From the NCBI GenBank assembly GCA_902465115.1, contig CABQMC010000026.1, positions 1 to 12,416 of the forward strand: DNA of 12,416 nt, in the 5' to 3' direction. A program made the translations under genes and the position numbers. The notes below the pieces were generated by a model. The model worked only from the letters and a program-made list of their open reading frames with translations, did no database searches and was not told the origin of the DNA. Within the stretch, counting starts at the first letter, position 1. Each line of letters starts with the position of its first letter. Below are positions 1 to 7,324 of this stretch, piece after piece. The DNA comes from an uncultured Collinsella sp. GTDB lineage: Bacteria > Actinomycetota > Coriobacteriia > Coriobacteriales > Coriobacteriaceae.

Positions 1-2128
1 CAGACTTGCCGGCCTCGATATCAAGCATGGCATCGCGCAGCAGGAAGGCGGCACCGCGCACGGCCTCGCCGGTCACGACCGTCTGACGCGAACCAGACGT
101 GGTGCCGGAGTCGGGAGCGTTCTCGGTGGAGCACTCGCCGTTGGCGATGCAGCGAAGCGGCAGGCCGCATGCCTCGGCAACGTCTTGCAAAAAGACGGTG
201 TTGCAGCCCTGGCCGATGTCGGACGTGGCGGCATAGACCACAGCCACGCCGTTCTCGATGCGGATCTTGCAGCGGCCGGCATCGGGCAGGCCAACGCCCA
301 CGCCGGCGTTCTTCATGGCGCAGGCGATACCGGCGTGTCCGGGATGCGCATAGTAGGCATCCTTGACCTCGAGCAGCGTCTCTTTAAGCGCCGTGGAGCA
401 GTCGGCAATCTGGCCGTTGGGCAAAACCTCGCCCGGCTCGATGGCGTTACGGTAGCGGATCTCCCACGGATCCAGGCCGACCTTCTCTGCCAGCAGGTCG
501 ATCAGGCTCTCGAGCGCAAACTCGGACTGGCAAACGCCAAAGCCGCGGTACGCGCCGGCGGGCGGGTTGTTGGTGTAGTAGCCAAAGCCGCGAATATCGG
601 TGTTCTGGTACTTGTAGGGGCCGACGGCATGTGTGCAGGCGCGCTCGAGCACCGGGCCACACAGCGACGCGTAGGCGCCGGTGTCAAAGTTGATCTCGCA
701 ATCCAGGCCGGTAAAGTTGCCCTCGGCGTCGCAACCCAGTGTAAAGGTACCGTCCATGGCGTGGCGCTTGGGATGGAACGCGAGCGACTCGGCACGAGTG
801 AGCTTGCACTTCACAGGACGCTGGAGCTTATATGCGGCAAGCGCGGCCAGGTGCTGGATGGACACGTCCTCCTTGCCGCCAAAGCCGCCGCCCACGAGCA
901 TGGTCTCGACGACCACGCGCTCGGGTTCGCTATCCCAGCCAAACATGTGGGCACACTCTTTGCGCGTGTCGTAGGCACCCTGGTCGGTCGACTGCACCTT
1001 GACGCCATTCTTGTACGGGAAGGCAACGGCGCACTCGGGCTCCAAGAAGGCATGCTCGGTAAAGGGCGTGGTAAAGCGCTGTGTCACGGTAAACGCGCTC
1101 TCCGCCAGCGCCTTGGCGGCGTCGCCGCGCGTCACATGACGGCTCTGGCACACGTTGTCCTTGAGCTCCACTGTGTTGCCAAAGGCAAAGAAGCTGTCAT
1201 GCAGGCGCGGGGCGTCGGCGGCCCTGGCCTCGACAATGTTGCGCACGGGCTCCAGCGGCTCGTAGTCAATCTTTACGAGCTTCTTGGCCTTCTCGAGCGT
1301 CGCCTCGTCCTCGGCGACCACCAGCACGATGGCATCGCCCACGCAGCGGGTGATATCGCCCTGAGCGATCATGACGTCCCAGTCCTGGATAAGGTGGCCG
1401 ACCTGGTTGACCGGCACGTCCTCGGCGCGCAGGATGCCCACCACACCGGGCAGGGCCTCGGCCTTGGAGGTGTCGATGGAAAGCACGCGGGCGCGCGGAT
1501 ACTTGGAGCGCACGGCGCTGGCATAGGTCAGGCCCGGCTGATCGAGCTCGTCGATGTCGTCGGGATACTTGCCCTCGCCGAGCACCTTCTTGCGCACGTC
1601 AATACGGAAGGCGCGCTTGCCCACGCCGTAGTCATCGCCGCGCTCCAGGTCCTCGTCGATCTGCTTTTCGCCGCGGAGCACCGCAGCGGCCAGCGAGATG
1701 CCCTCGATAATCTTTTTGTAGCCGGTGCAGCGACAGACGTTACCGCGAATGGCGTACTTGATCTGTTCCTCGGTGGGCTCGGGGTCCTCGGCGATGAGCG
1801 CCGCACCCGCCATGACCATGCCGGGAATACAAAAACCGCACTGCACGGCGCCCACGGCGCCAAAGGCGTACACAAAGGCCTCGCGCACGTCCTCGGGCAG
1901 GCCCTCGACGGTCACGATGTTGCGGCCGGCGGCAAGAGCGGTGGTCAGCACGCACGCCTTGACGGCTGCACCGTCCACATGGATGGTGCAGGTGCCGCAG
2001 GCGCCCTCGGAGCAGCCGTCCTTGGCGGAGTGAATGTGCAGGTCGTCGCGCAGATAGCGCAGCAGTGGTTTATTCTCCGTCGTCGCGTGCACGACACCGT
2101 TAACGGTAAAAGTGAATTCCTGTGCCAT
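1..2128 (-). CDS. Fused 2Fe-2S / molybdopterin xanthine dehydrogenase, selenium-dependent type (partial, C-terminus cut)
   Basis: This is a molybdenum hydroxylase acting on xanthine or a related purine in the cytoplasm. About 709 residues are visible and the gene runs off the left edge; the family is usually near 850, so the C-terminal part with the catalytic Glu is missing. An N-terminal plant-type 2Fe-2S domain has Cys 39, 44, 47 and 59. A second 2Fe-2S domain has Cys 97, 100, 132 and 134 (CGFC and CRC motifs). From about residue 160 it is a Mo-binding subunit, with GGGFGGKED near 411-419 and AYRGFG near 526-531. The single-chain layout without an FAD domain, next to ssnA and ygfK, matches the Se-dependent XDH family (Se_dep_XDH), in which selenium is a labile cofactor ligand and not selenocysteine. 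The ATG at 2128 follows a GAAGGGAA ribosome site, 12 nt after the ferredoxin stop. It could be a paralogue such as E. coli XdhD; the exact substrate is uncertain. Confidence 0.92.
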   Translation of the reverse strand, partial: MAQEFTFTVNGVVHATTENKPLLRYLRDDLHIHSAKDGCSEGACGTCTIHVDGAAVKACVLTTALAAGRNIVTVEGLPEDVREAFVYAFGAVGAVQCGFCIPGMVMAGAALIAEDPEPTEEQIKYAIRGNVCRCTGYKKIIEGISLAAAVLRGEKQIDEDLERGDDYGVGKRAFRIDVRKKVLGEGKYPDDIDELDQPGLTYASAVRSKYPRARVLSIDTSKAEALPGVVGILRAEDVPVNQVGHLIQDWDVMIAQGDITRCVGDAIVLVVAEDEATLEKAKKLVKIDYEPLEPVRNIVEARAADAPRLHDSFFAFGNTVELKDNVCQSRHVTRGDAAKALAESAFTVTQRFTTPFTEHAFLEPECAVAFPYKNGVKVQSTDQGAYDTRKECAHMFGWDSEPERVVVETMLVGGGFGGKEDVSIQHLAALAAYKLQRPVKCKLTRAESLAFHPKRHAMDGTFTLGCDAEGNFTGLDCEINFDTGAYASLCGPVLERACTHAVGPYKYQNTDIRGFGYYTNNPPAGAYRGFGVCQSEFALESLIDLLAEKVGLDPWEIRYRNAIEPGEVLPNGQIADCSTALKETLLEVKDAYYAHPGHAGIACAMKNAGVGVGLPDAGRCKIRIENGVAVVYAATSDIGQGCNTVFLQDVAEACGLPLRCIANGECSTENAPDSGTTSGSRQTVVTGEAVRGAAFLLRDAMLDIEAGKS

Positions 2129-2140
2129 GGTGATTCCCTT

Positions 2141-2620
2141 CTACACGCCGGCGGCGATGCCGGTGCGGTCGTGGATGGCGCCATGCGGGCAGACGACGGC
2201 GCACATGCCGCACGACAGGCAGTCCACGCCGTCGATATGGGCGCAGTTGTCCTCGATGCGGATAGCGCCGGCAGGGCACTTTTTGGCGCACATGCCGCAA
2301 CCGATGCAGCTGGTGTCGCAGATCTTGCGCGCAATGGCGCCCTTATCCGTGTTGTTGCAGCGCACCAGGATGTTCTGGTAGCCGGGAACGAAGGCAATCA
2401 CGCGCTGCGGGCACGCCATGCCGCACAGGCCACAGCCCGTGCACTTGGAGCGGTCCACGCGGGCGACGCCGTCGACCAGTGCGATGGCACCGTGGGGGCA
2501 GGCCGTAACGCAGGCGCCACAGCCAATGCAGCCTTCGCTGCAGCGGGCGTCGCCGCCTGCGGAGGCGCAACCGCTTCCGCAGGCAACGTAGGCCACGTTA
2601 TGTTGAATGGATTTGGCCAT
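2141..2620 (-). CDS. RnfB-like polyferredoxin with four 4Fe-4S motifs
   Basis: This 159-residue soluble electron carrier has four complete CxxCxxCxxxCP motifs, at Cys 31/34/37/41, 60/63/66/70, 105/108/111/115 and 134/137/140/144, so up to four 4Fe-4S clusters. Further Cys lie at 14, 18, 27, 88 and 101. The stretch from Cys88 (CNNTDKG, then an Ile-Cys and CIGCGMC) resembles the C-terminal ferredoxin region of the Rnf complex subunit RnfB, where a similar CN-x-x-DKG segment precedes a GCIGCG motif. No signal peptide or membrane segment is visible, and the membrane-anchoring N-terminus of RnfB is absent. It sits between ygfK (11 nt gap) and the dehydrogenase (12 nt gap), so it is probably co-translated with them and passes electrons between the 2Fe-2S centres of the dehydrogenase and YgfK. 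That partnership is inferred. The start at 2620 has only a weak ribosome site (AGGCGAG). Confidence 0.9.
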   Translation of the reverse strand: MAKSIQHNVAYVACGSGCASAGGDARCSEGCIGCGACVTACPHGAIALVDGVARVDRSKCTGCGLCGMACPQRVIAFVPGYQNILVRCNNTDKGAIARKICDTSCIGCGMCAKKCPAGAIRIEDNCAHIDGVDCLSCGMCAVVCPHGAIHDRTGIAAGV

Positions 2621-2631
2621 AAGAGACTCGC

Positions 2632-5631
2632 CTATTTCTTAAGAAGGTACGAATAGTTGTCGCGCACAGCCCTGATGGTCAGGCGGACGGCCTCGGGAAG
2701 ACCGGTGTTGACGGCATCGACCGAGACGGTGCGGACCGTGCCGGCGACGCGGACCTTAAAGTGATCCTCGTCCACGGCCAGGAAGCCCTCGTTCTCGGAG
2801 TTCTCCATGTCCTGCTCGCTCCAGAACAGGGTGAGCTTGTCCTTGTAGGGACGACCCTCCTGGTAGGGGCAGAACACGGCGCAGTTGCCGCACTCGTTGC
2901 ACATGCCGTCGACGTGGACGACCTGATGCTTGGCCAGGCCCGGCACCTTAATGGCAACGTTGGCGCGGTTGGGGCACACGTCGCAGCAGACCTCGCACAT
3001 CGAGCCGCAGCCCAGGCAGCGGGTCTTGGTGCAGTTGCGCTTGTCGCGGCACAGCGACCCCTTGCGCTCGTAGCAGGTATCCTCGCGGCCAGCCTGCTCG
3101 TTGCAATCGGCGTACTTGTTAAAGTCCACGCCGGCGATGGCACGGGCGACCTCGGCGGCGTCGGCAATAGCCTCAACCACGGTGGCAGGACCGCGACGGC
3201 AGTCGCCCGCAGCCCAGACGCCCTCGACGCCGGTGGAGGTGGCGGCAAGGCGGCCGCGACGGTCGTGCTCGACGCCCGCGGCATCGTACAGGCTGGCATC
3301 GATGCCCTCGCCAACGGCGCAGATCACCGTGGTGGCGGGAAGCTCGACGGTCTCACCCGTGGCGACAGGGCTGCGACGGCCGCTTGCATCCGGCTCGCCA
3401 AGCTCCATAACATCGCAGGTCAGCACGGCGCCGTTAAGTGCCTTGGGCGCCAGCAGCTCGCAGAACTCAACGCCATCGGCAAGAGCAAGATCGAGCTCTT
3501 CCTCGTCGGCGGGCATCTGCTTCTTGGTGCGGCGATACACCAGGCGTACGTTCTTCACACCAGCCAGGCGCTTGGCCACGCGGGCCGCATCCATGGCGGT
3601 GTTGCCGGCGCCAATGACTACGACGTCCTCGCCCAGCTCGAGCTTCTCGCCCTTCTTGGCGGCCTCGAGGAACTCCAGCACGTCGAGCTCGGCACCCTCG
3701 CCCAAACCTGCAGAGCCGGGCATCCAGGCACCGGTGGCCACGACAACGTCGGTAAAGCCCTGAGCCTTGAGCTCGTCGATGGAATCCACGCGGGCATTGA
3801 GCTGCACCTTAGCACCAAAGGCCAGGCAGAGCTCTGCGTCGTGGGAGATATCGTCGCTGGCGATACGGAACTCGGGGATGACGTGACGGACCACGCCGCC
3901 AAGCGAATCGCGGGCCTCGAAGATGGTGACGGGCACGCCGGCGCGCGTCAGGAAGAACGCCGTCGCCAGTCCGGCCGGGCCGCCGCCGATAACGGCTACG
4001 TTGTGCTCGCCGTCGTTGGCGATGGCCTGGGCGCGCAGCTTGGGCAGCACGGCGGTCATGGCCTCGCGGGCGGCCTTGAGCTTGCTGGCGCGAATCTGGG
4101 CGCCCTCGGGCTCGTAGAACGCACGCTCGCAGGCACGGCCGCAGGGATGCGGGCAGATGGTGCCGGTAATGAACGGCAGGGCGTTGCGCTCGATGATGAT
4201 GTTGAGTGCATCCTCGTAGCGGCCCTCGTCAACAGCCGCCAGGTAGGCGGGAATATCCTGCTGGATAGGGCAGCTCGTACGGCACGGCGTCGTAAAGCAG
4301 TCGGAAAGCGGGCTCTTGCCGGCGACCTTGCGGTCGGGCAGCGGGCGCAGCGGCTTCTTGTAGAGCGGGTTGGTGAGCGAGTCGGTCTGGATCGCGGTCA
4401 CGGCGTCGAGAGAGACGCCCGCGAACGGCTTGCCATCCAGGTCGGCAAACTCGCCGGCCATCTGGCTAAAGCGCTCGTAGCCACCGGGCTTGAGCACGTC
4501 GGTCGCCAGGGTGACGGGCCAAATGCCGGCATCGTACAGGGCGCGGATGTTGTAGACCGTGGCACCACCGGAGTAGCTGATGCGCAGCTTGCCATCGAAC
4601 TGCTCGGTAATGCGGCGGGCAGCCTCGATGGTCAGCGAGAACAGCGAACGGCCAGACATGTACATCTCGGTGGAAGGCAGCTCGTTTCTCGTCACGTCGA
4701 CGGGGAAGGTGTTGGTGAGCTTGACGCCAAACTCCAGACCGCGCTCGGCGCACAGGGCAATCAGGCGCTCGAACATAGGCACGGCATCGGCCCACTGCAG
4801 GTCCTCGCGGAAGTGCGTGTCATCGAAGACGATGTAGTCAAAGCCCAGCTCGTTCAGACGCTGGCGGGCAAACTCATAGCCCAGCAGCGTGGGGTTGCAC
4901 TTGATGTAGGTGTTGAGGCCCTTCTCGGTGATCAGATAGGTCGCGATGCGCTCGATCTCGGCGGGCGGGCAGCCGTGCAGGGTGGACTCGGTGATGGAGT
5001 TGGAGACGCGCGCCGGAATGGACTCGACAAATGCGGCGTCGACGTGCTCAAACTTGTCCAGGTTAGCGAGCGCCCACGTGCGGCACTCGTTCCAAACCTC
5101 GGAGCCGCTGGCGTCCTTCATGCCCTCGATGTAGGCGTCGACCTTGGGGCTCTTGATACCCTCCAGGTCATAGCCCACGGACATGTTAAAGACAAAGCCG
5201 TCCGGGCTACCCAGACCGTACTCGCGAGCGATCAGGTGGCAGGCGAACCATGCCTTCACGTACTCGGCAAAAGCCTGCGGAACCTCGAGCTCAGTCGACC
5301 ACTCGCAGTTGTAGCACTCGTCCTGAGCCACGATGCAGGGCTTGTTCACACACTTGGAGAGCTCCTCGCCGTCCATAACCTGAACGGTCTTAAGCTCAAA
5401 GAAGCGGGAGCCGGCCACGTAGGATGCCACGATGTTCTGGGCCAGCTGCGTGTTGGGGCCGGCGGCCGGGCCAAACGGAGTCTCGATGCGCTCGTCAAAA
5501 ATGGGAAGCGCGCCCTCCTGGTTGGTCGTGACCATCTTGCGCACGCCAAAGATGGCGCCCTGAGTCTTGTGCTCCTCGATGATCCAGTTCATCAGCTGCG
5601 AAAACGGGATCGGCCTCATGATGTCGCTCAT
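2632..5631 (-). CDS. ygfK: YgfK-type FAD/Fe-S oxidoreductase ('putative selenate reductase' subunit)
   Basis: This 999-residue cytoplasmic protein is close in length and domain order to E. coli YgfK. Residues 1-430 form a dihydroorotate/dihydropyrimidine-dehydrogenase-like barrel (GPAAGPNTQLAQNIV at 55-69, FELKTVQ at 78-84, SYSGGA at 352-357). A GltD-like Fe-S segment has Cys 445, 450, 454, 493, 497 and 501. A Rossmann FAD motif is VAVIGGGPAGLA (545-556), the NAD(P)H motif is VVIGAGNTAMDAA (671-683), and a second FAD motif ends in WAAGD (806-810). The C-terminal Fe-S region has Cys 853, 861, 867, 872, 875, 879, 882, 883, 886, 911, 914, 917 and 921. The family is linked genetically to anaerobic purine/urate breakdown; the old selenate reductase label is unproven and the true reaction is unknown. 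I chose the ATG at 5631 because AGGAG lies 6 nt upstream and homology to E. coli YgfK starts there; the frame stays open 41 codons further without a ribosome site. Confidence 0.95.
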   Translation of the reverse strand: MSDIMRPIPFSQLMNWIIEEHKTQGAIFGVRKMVTTNQEGALPIFDERIETPFGPAAGPNTQLAQNIVASYVAGSRFFELKTVQVMDGEELSKCVNKPCIVAQDECYNCEWSTELEVPQAFAEYVKAWFACHLIAREYGLGSPDGFVFNMSVGYDLEGIKSPKVDAYIEGMKDASGSEVWNECRTWALANLDKFEHVDAAFVESIPARVSNSITESTLHGCPPAEIERIATYLITEKGLNTYIKCNPTLLGYEFARQRLNELGFDYIVFDDTHFREDLQWADAVPMFERLIALCAERGLEFGVKLTNTFPVDVTRNELPSTEMYMSGRSLFSLTIEAARRITEQFDGKLRISYSGGATVYNIRALYDAGIWPVTLATDVLKPGGYERFSQMAGEFADLDGKPFAGVSLDAVTAIQTDSLTNPLYKKPLRPLPDRKVAGKSPLSDCFTTPCRTSCPIQQDIPAYLAAVDEGRYEDALNIIIERNALPFITGTICPHPCGRACERAFYEPEGAQIRASKLKAAREAMTAVLPKLRAQAIANDGEHNVAVIGGGPAGLATAFFLTRAGVPVTIFEARDSLGGVVRHVIPEFRIASDDISHDAELCLAFGAKVQLNARVDSIDELKAQGFTDVVVATGAWMPGSAGLGEGAELDVLEFLEAAKKGEKLELGEDVVVIGAGNTAMDAARVAKRLAGVKNVRLVYRRTKKQMPADEEELDLALADGVEFCELLAPKALNGAVLTCDVMELGEPDASGRRSPVATGETVELPATTVICAVGEGIDASLYDAAGVEHDRRGRLAATSTGVEGVWAAGDCRRGPATVVEAIADAAEVARAIAGVDFNKYADCNEQAGREDTCYERKGSLCRDKRNCTKTRCLGCGSMCEVCCDVCPNRANVAIKVPGLAKHQVVHVDGMCNECGNCAVFCPYQEGRPYKDKLTLFWSEQDMENSENEGFLAVDEDHFKVRVAGTVRTVSVDAVNTGLPEAVRLTIRAVRDNYSYLLKK

Positions 5632-5637
5632 AATGAG

Positions 5638-5642
5638 CTCCT
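5638..5642 (-). promoter_or_regulatory. Ribosome binding site fixing the ygfK start
   Basis: AGGAG on the minus strand, 6 nt before the ATG at 5631. It decides against the longer in-frame start at 5754. Confidence 0.85.
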
Positions 5643-5650
5643 CTCTGTAA

Positions 5651-5745
5651 CGCCCGGCGAGACCGCGCGACGGGCGCAAATACGGTGTAGCGCTAGCACA
5701 GCGCCGGCGACCCCGCGGAGGTCGCCTATACGCGCATCGAATGCG
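5651..5745 (-). repeat. Four tandem hairpins in the ssnA-ygfK spacer
   Basis: The 148-nt gap between ssnA and ygfK contains four adjacent perfect inverted repeats: CGCCCG/CGGGCG (5651-5656 with 5671-5676), GCGCT/AGCGC (5690-5694 with 5700-5704), GGCGACC/GGTCGCC (5706-5712 with 5720-5726) and CGCAT/ATGCG (5733-5737 with 5741-5745). No T-tract follows on the minus strand, so this is not an ordinary terminator. It may be an mRNA-processing or stability element, or a cis-regulatory leader of ygfK. The DNA is GC-rich, so some of these helices may be chance. I saw no convincing promoter in this gap. Confidence 0.55.
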
Positions 5746-5779
5746 GCGAAACATCCAACGCGCGTGAATCTACTTGTAA

Positions 5780-7135
5780 TTAGTAGGTGCGATCGTTGAG
5801 CGTGCTCCAGAGCTTCTTGGACTCAGCCATGGTCCACGCGTTAATCTTGTCCTCATCGATACCGACAAACTCGCGATCCTTGTACAGGACGCGGCCGTTG
5901 ATGATGGTGGTGCGGCAGTTTTTTCCCATCATGCCAAAGAGCATATGGCCGTCGATGTTCTCCTCGCTCAGCGGCGTAAAGGGCTTGTAATCCATAACGA
6001 TGACGTCGGCGGCAGCGCCGGCCTCGAGCACGCCGAGCTTGCGATCGAAGTACTTGCTGGCCATCTTGGCGTTGTTCTCGAACAGCATCGTCATGGCCTC
6101 GCACCAGCCCACGTTGGGCATAGCGGCGTTGTGGCGCTGAATGATCAGGAAAACCTTGAGGCTCTCGAGCATATCGTGGGTGTAGGCGTCGGTGCCCATG
6201 CACACGGGGATGCCGCGGCGGAAGAACTCGAGCACGGGGGCGCAGCCCACGGCGTTGCCCATATTGGATTCGGGGTTGTTGACCAGCCAGGTGCCGGACT
6301 CCTTGACGATATCCATCTCGGCAGGCGTCACGTGGATGCAGTGACCCAGCATGGTGTCGGGACCGAGCAGGTTGTGCTGCAGCAGGCGCTCGACGGGGCT
6401 GATGCCGCCGCGGTTGAGGCGGGAGTCCCACACGTCATTCATGCCCTCGCACACGTGGATGTGGAAACCGGTCAGGCCGTTGTTGGCCTCGGCCATCTTA
6501 TCCATGGTCTCGTCCGACAGCGTAAAGGTGGCGTGACCGCCAAACATTGCGGCGATCATGTGGTTGTCGTTATCGCGACGCTCCTTGGCGGCCCACTGGG
6601 CAAACTCGGCGTTCTCGGCAATGGCCTGGTCACATTTTTCCTGACCGCGGCGGTCGGAGACCTCGTAGCACAGGCACGAACGCATGCCCAGCTCCTGAGC
6701 GGCGTCCTTAATGGTAAAGAGGCTGCCCGGAATCTCGCAGAAGCTCGCGTGGTGATCGAAGATCGTGGTAACGCCATCGCGGATGGAATCCAGAATCGTG
6801 GCATAGGCGCTGGCCTTGGTGCCGTCGAGCGTCAGGTTGTCGTCAATCTTCCACCACTGCTGCTCAAGATTCTCCAGGAAGTTGGTGGGGTTGCAGCCCT
6901 TAATGGCAAGGCCGCGGGCCAGACCCGAGTAGATGTGGGTGTGGCAGTTGATAAGTCCGGGCATGATGAGGTTGCCCTGGGCGTCGACGTACTCGGCATC
7001 CGGGTACTTGGCCTTGAGCTCGCGCTCGGGGCCCACTTCGACAATCGTATCTCCGTCAATGGCGACCGCACCGTTGGGAATGAACGGAGTCTGAGCGTTG
7101 CGGGTAAAGACGGAACCGTTAGCGACCAGAAGCAT
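5780..7135 (-). CDS. ssnA: SsnA-type amidohydrolase / putative aminohydrolase
   Basis: This 451-residue cytoplasmic metal-dependent hydrolase of the amidohydrolase superfamily belongs to the SsnA branch (E. coli SsnA is about the same size), close to guanine and chlorohydrolase-type deaminases. Visible metal and catalytic motifs are HTH (His65, His67) after MPGLIN, HIH (225-227), LGHCIH (263-268) and GTDAYTHD (314-321, with Asp316). Members are genetic partners of selenium-dependent molybdenum hydroxylases and of YgfK, and are implicated in anaerobic purine or urate degradation; the substrate is not settled, but an amino- or keto-purine or an opened ring is likely. The start at 7135 is preceded by AAGGGAG with 5 nt spacing. 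An in-frame ATG six codons upstream (7153) has no comparable site and lies at the base of a hairpin. The gene is third from the control region in position and second in transcription order in the operon. Confidence 0.94.
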   Translation of the reverse strand: MLLVANGSVFTRNAQTPFIPNGAVAIDGDTIVEVGPERELKAKYPDAEYVDAQGNLIMPGLINCHTHIYSGLARGLAIKGCNPTNFLENLEQQWWKIDDNLTLDGTKASAYATILDSIRDGVTTIFDHHASFCEIPGSLFTIKDAAQELGMRSCLCYEVSDRRGQEKCDQAIAENAEFAQWAAKERRDNDNHMIAAMFGGHATFTLSDETMDKMAEANNGLTGFHIHVCEGMNDVWDSRLNRGGISPVERLLQHNLLGPDTMLGHCIHVTPAEMDIVKESGTWLVNNPESNMGNAVGCAPVLEFFRRGIPVCMGTDAYTHDMLESLKVFLIIQRHNAAMPNVGWCEAMTMLFENNAKMASKYFDRKLGVLEAGAAADVIVMDYKPFTPLSEENIDGHMLFGMMGKNCRTTIINGRVLYKDREFVGIDEDKINAWTMAESKKLWSTLNDRTY

Positions 7136-7140
7136 AAATG

Positions 7141-7147
7141 CTCCCTT
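7141..7147 (-). promoter_or_regulatory. Ribosome binding site fixing the ssnA start
   Basis: AAGGGAG on the minus strand, 5 nt before the ATG at 7135. It selects this start over the one at 7153. Confidence 0.8.
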
Positions 7148-7152
7148 CAACA

Positions 7153-7290
7153 TCAGAGGCGGGGTTTGACACCTCTGACATGGCGGAAGTGCGAAGCGCC
7201 GGCCTACACCGGAAACGGGCCCTCTCCCGTCAACGCTTCACCAAAGGGACAAGCCCTTTGAAGTGCGGCTTGGCGCCGCATGGCGCCGAG
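7153..7290 (-). repeat. Structured spacer with multiple inverted repeats upstream of ssnA
   Basis: The 189-nt permease-ssnA gap holds several perfect inverted repeats. TCAGAGG/CCTCTGA (7153-7159 with 7172-7178) ends 17 nt before the ssnA start. GAAGCG/CGCTTC (7193-7198 with 7234-7239) encloses two hairpins, CCGG/CCGG (7199-7202 with 7209-7212) and ACGGG/CCCGT (7215-7219 with 7226-7230), which together could form a three-way junction. CAAAGGG/CCCTTTG (7242-7248 with 7254-7260) and GGCGCC/GGCGCC (7272-7277 with 7282-7287) follow. No T-tract follows any of them. A weak promoter-like pair (TTGACG at 7228-7233, TGTAGG at 7203-7208, 19-nt spacer) is not convincing. This could be a cis-regulatory RNA for ssnA, an mRNA-processing element, or a copy of a dispersed palindromic repeat. 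Confidence 0.6.
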
Positions 7291-7324
7291 GCGATGCGTC
7301 CGCCGGCGAATAGCACCGAATTGG

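Noticed and set aside
1..2128. Selenocysteine in the dehydrogenase
   Set aside because: There is no in-frame TGA in the visible part. In this family selenium is a labile cofactor ligand, not an encoded residue.
185..2656. Long open frame on the plus strand opposite the dehydrogenase and ferredoxin genes
   Set aside because: It is a mirror of high-GC codon bias in the minus-strand genes. Its Ala/Gly/His-rich translation has no recognisable domain, and there is no ribosome site.
5632..5754. 41-codon N-terminal extension of YgfK
   Set aside because: It is Arg-rich with no ribosome site at 5754, it spans the hairpin region, and homology starts at 5631 next to a good AGGAG.
2761..5799. Open frame of over 1000 codons on the plus strand opposite ygfK
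   Set aside because: The opposite strand has clear YgfK homology and motifs throughout. This frame is a shadow with low-complexity Ala/Gly/Val/Leu content.
7242..7260. CAAAGGG/CCCTTTG hairpin as terminator after the permease gene
   Set aside because: No T-run follows on the minus strand, and the downstream genes belong to the same pathway, so read-through is more likely.
7207..7284. 25-codon reading frame in the ssnA leader as a possible leader peptide
   Set aside because: The ATG has no ribosome site, the frame lies in inverted repeats, and nothing indicates translation.
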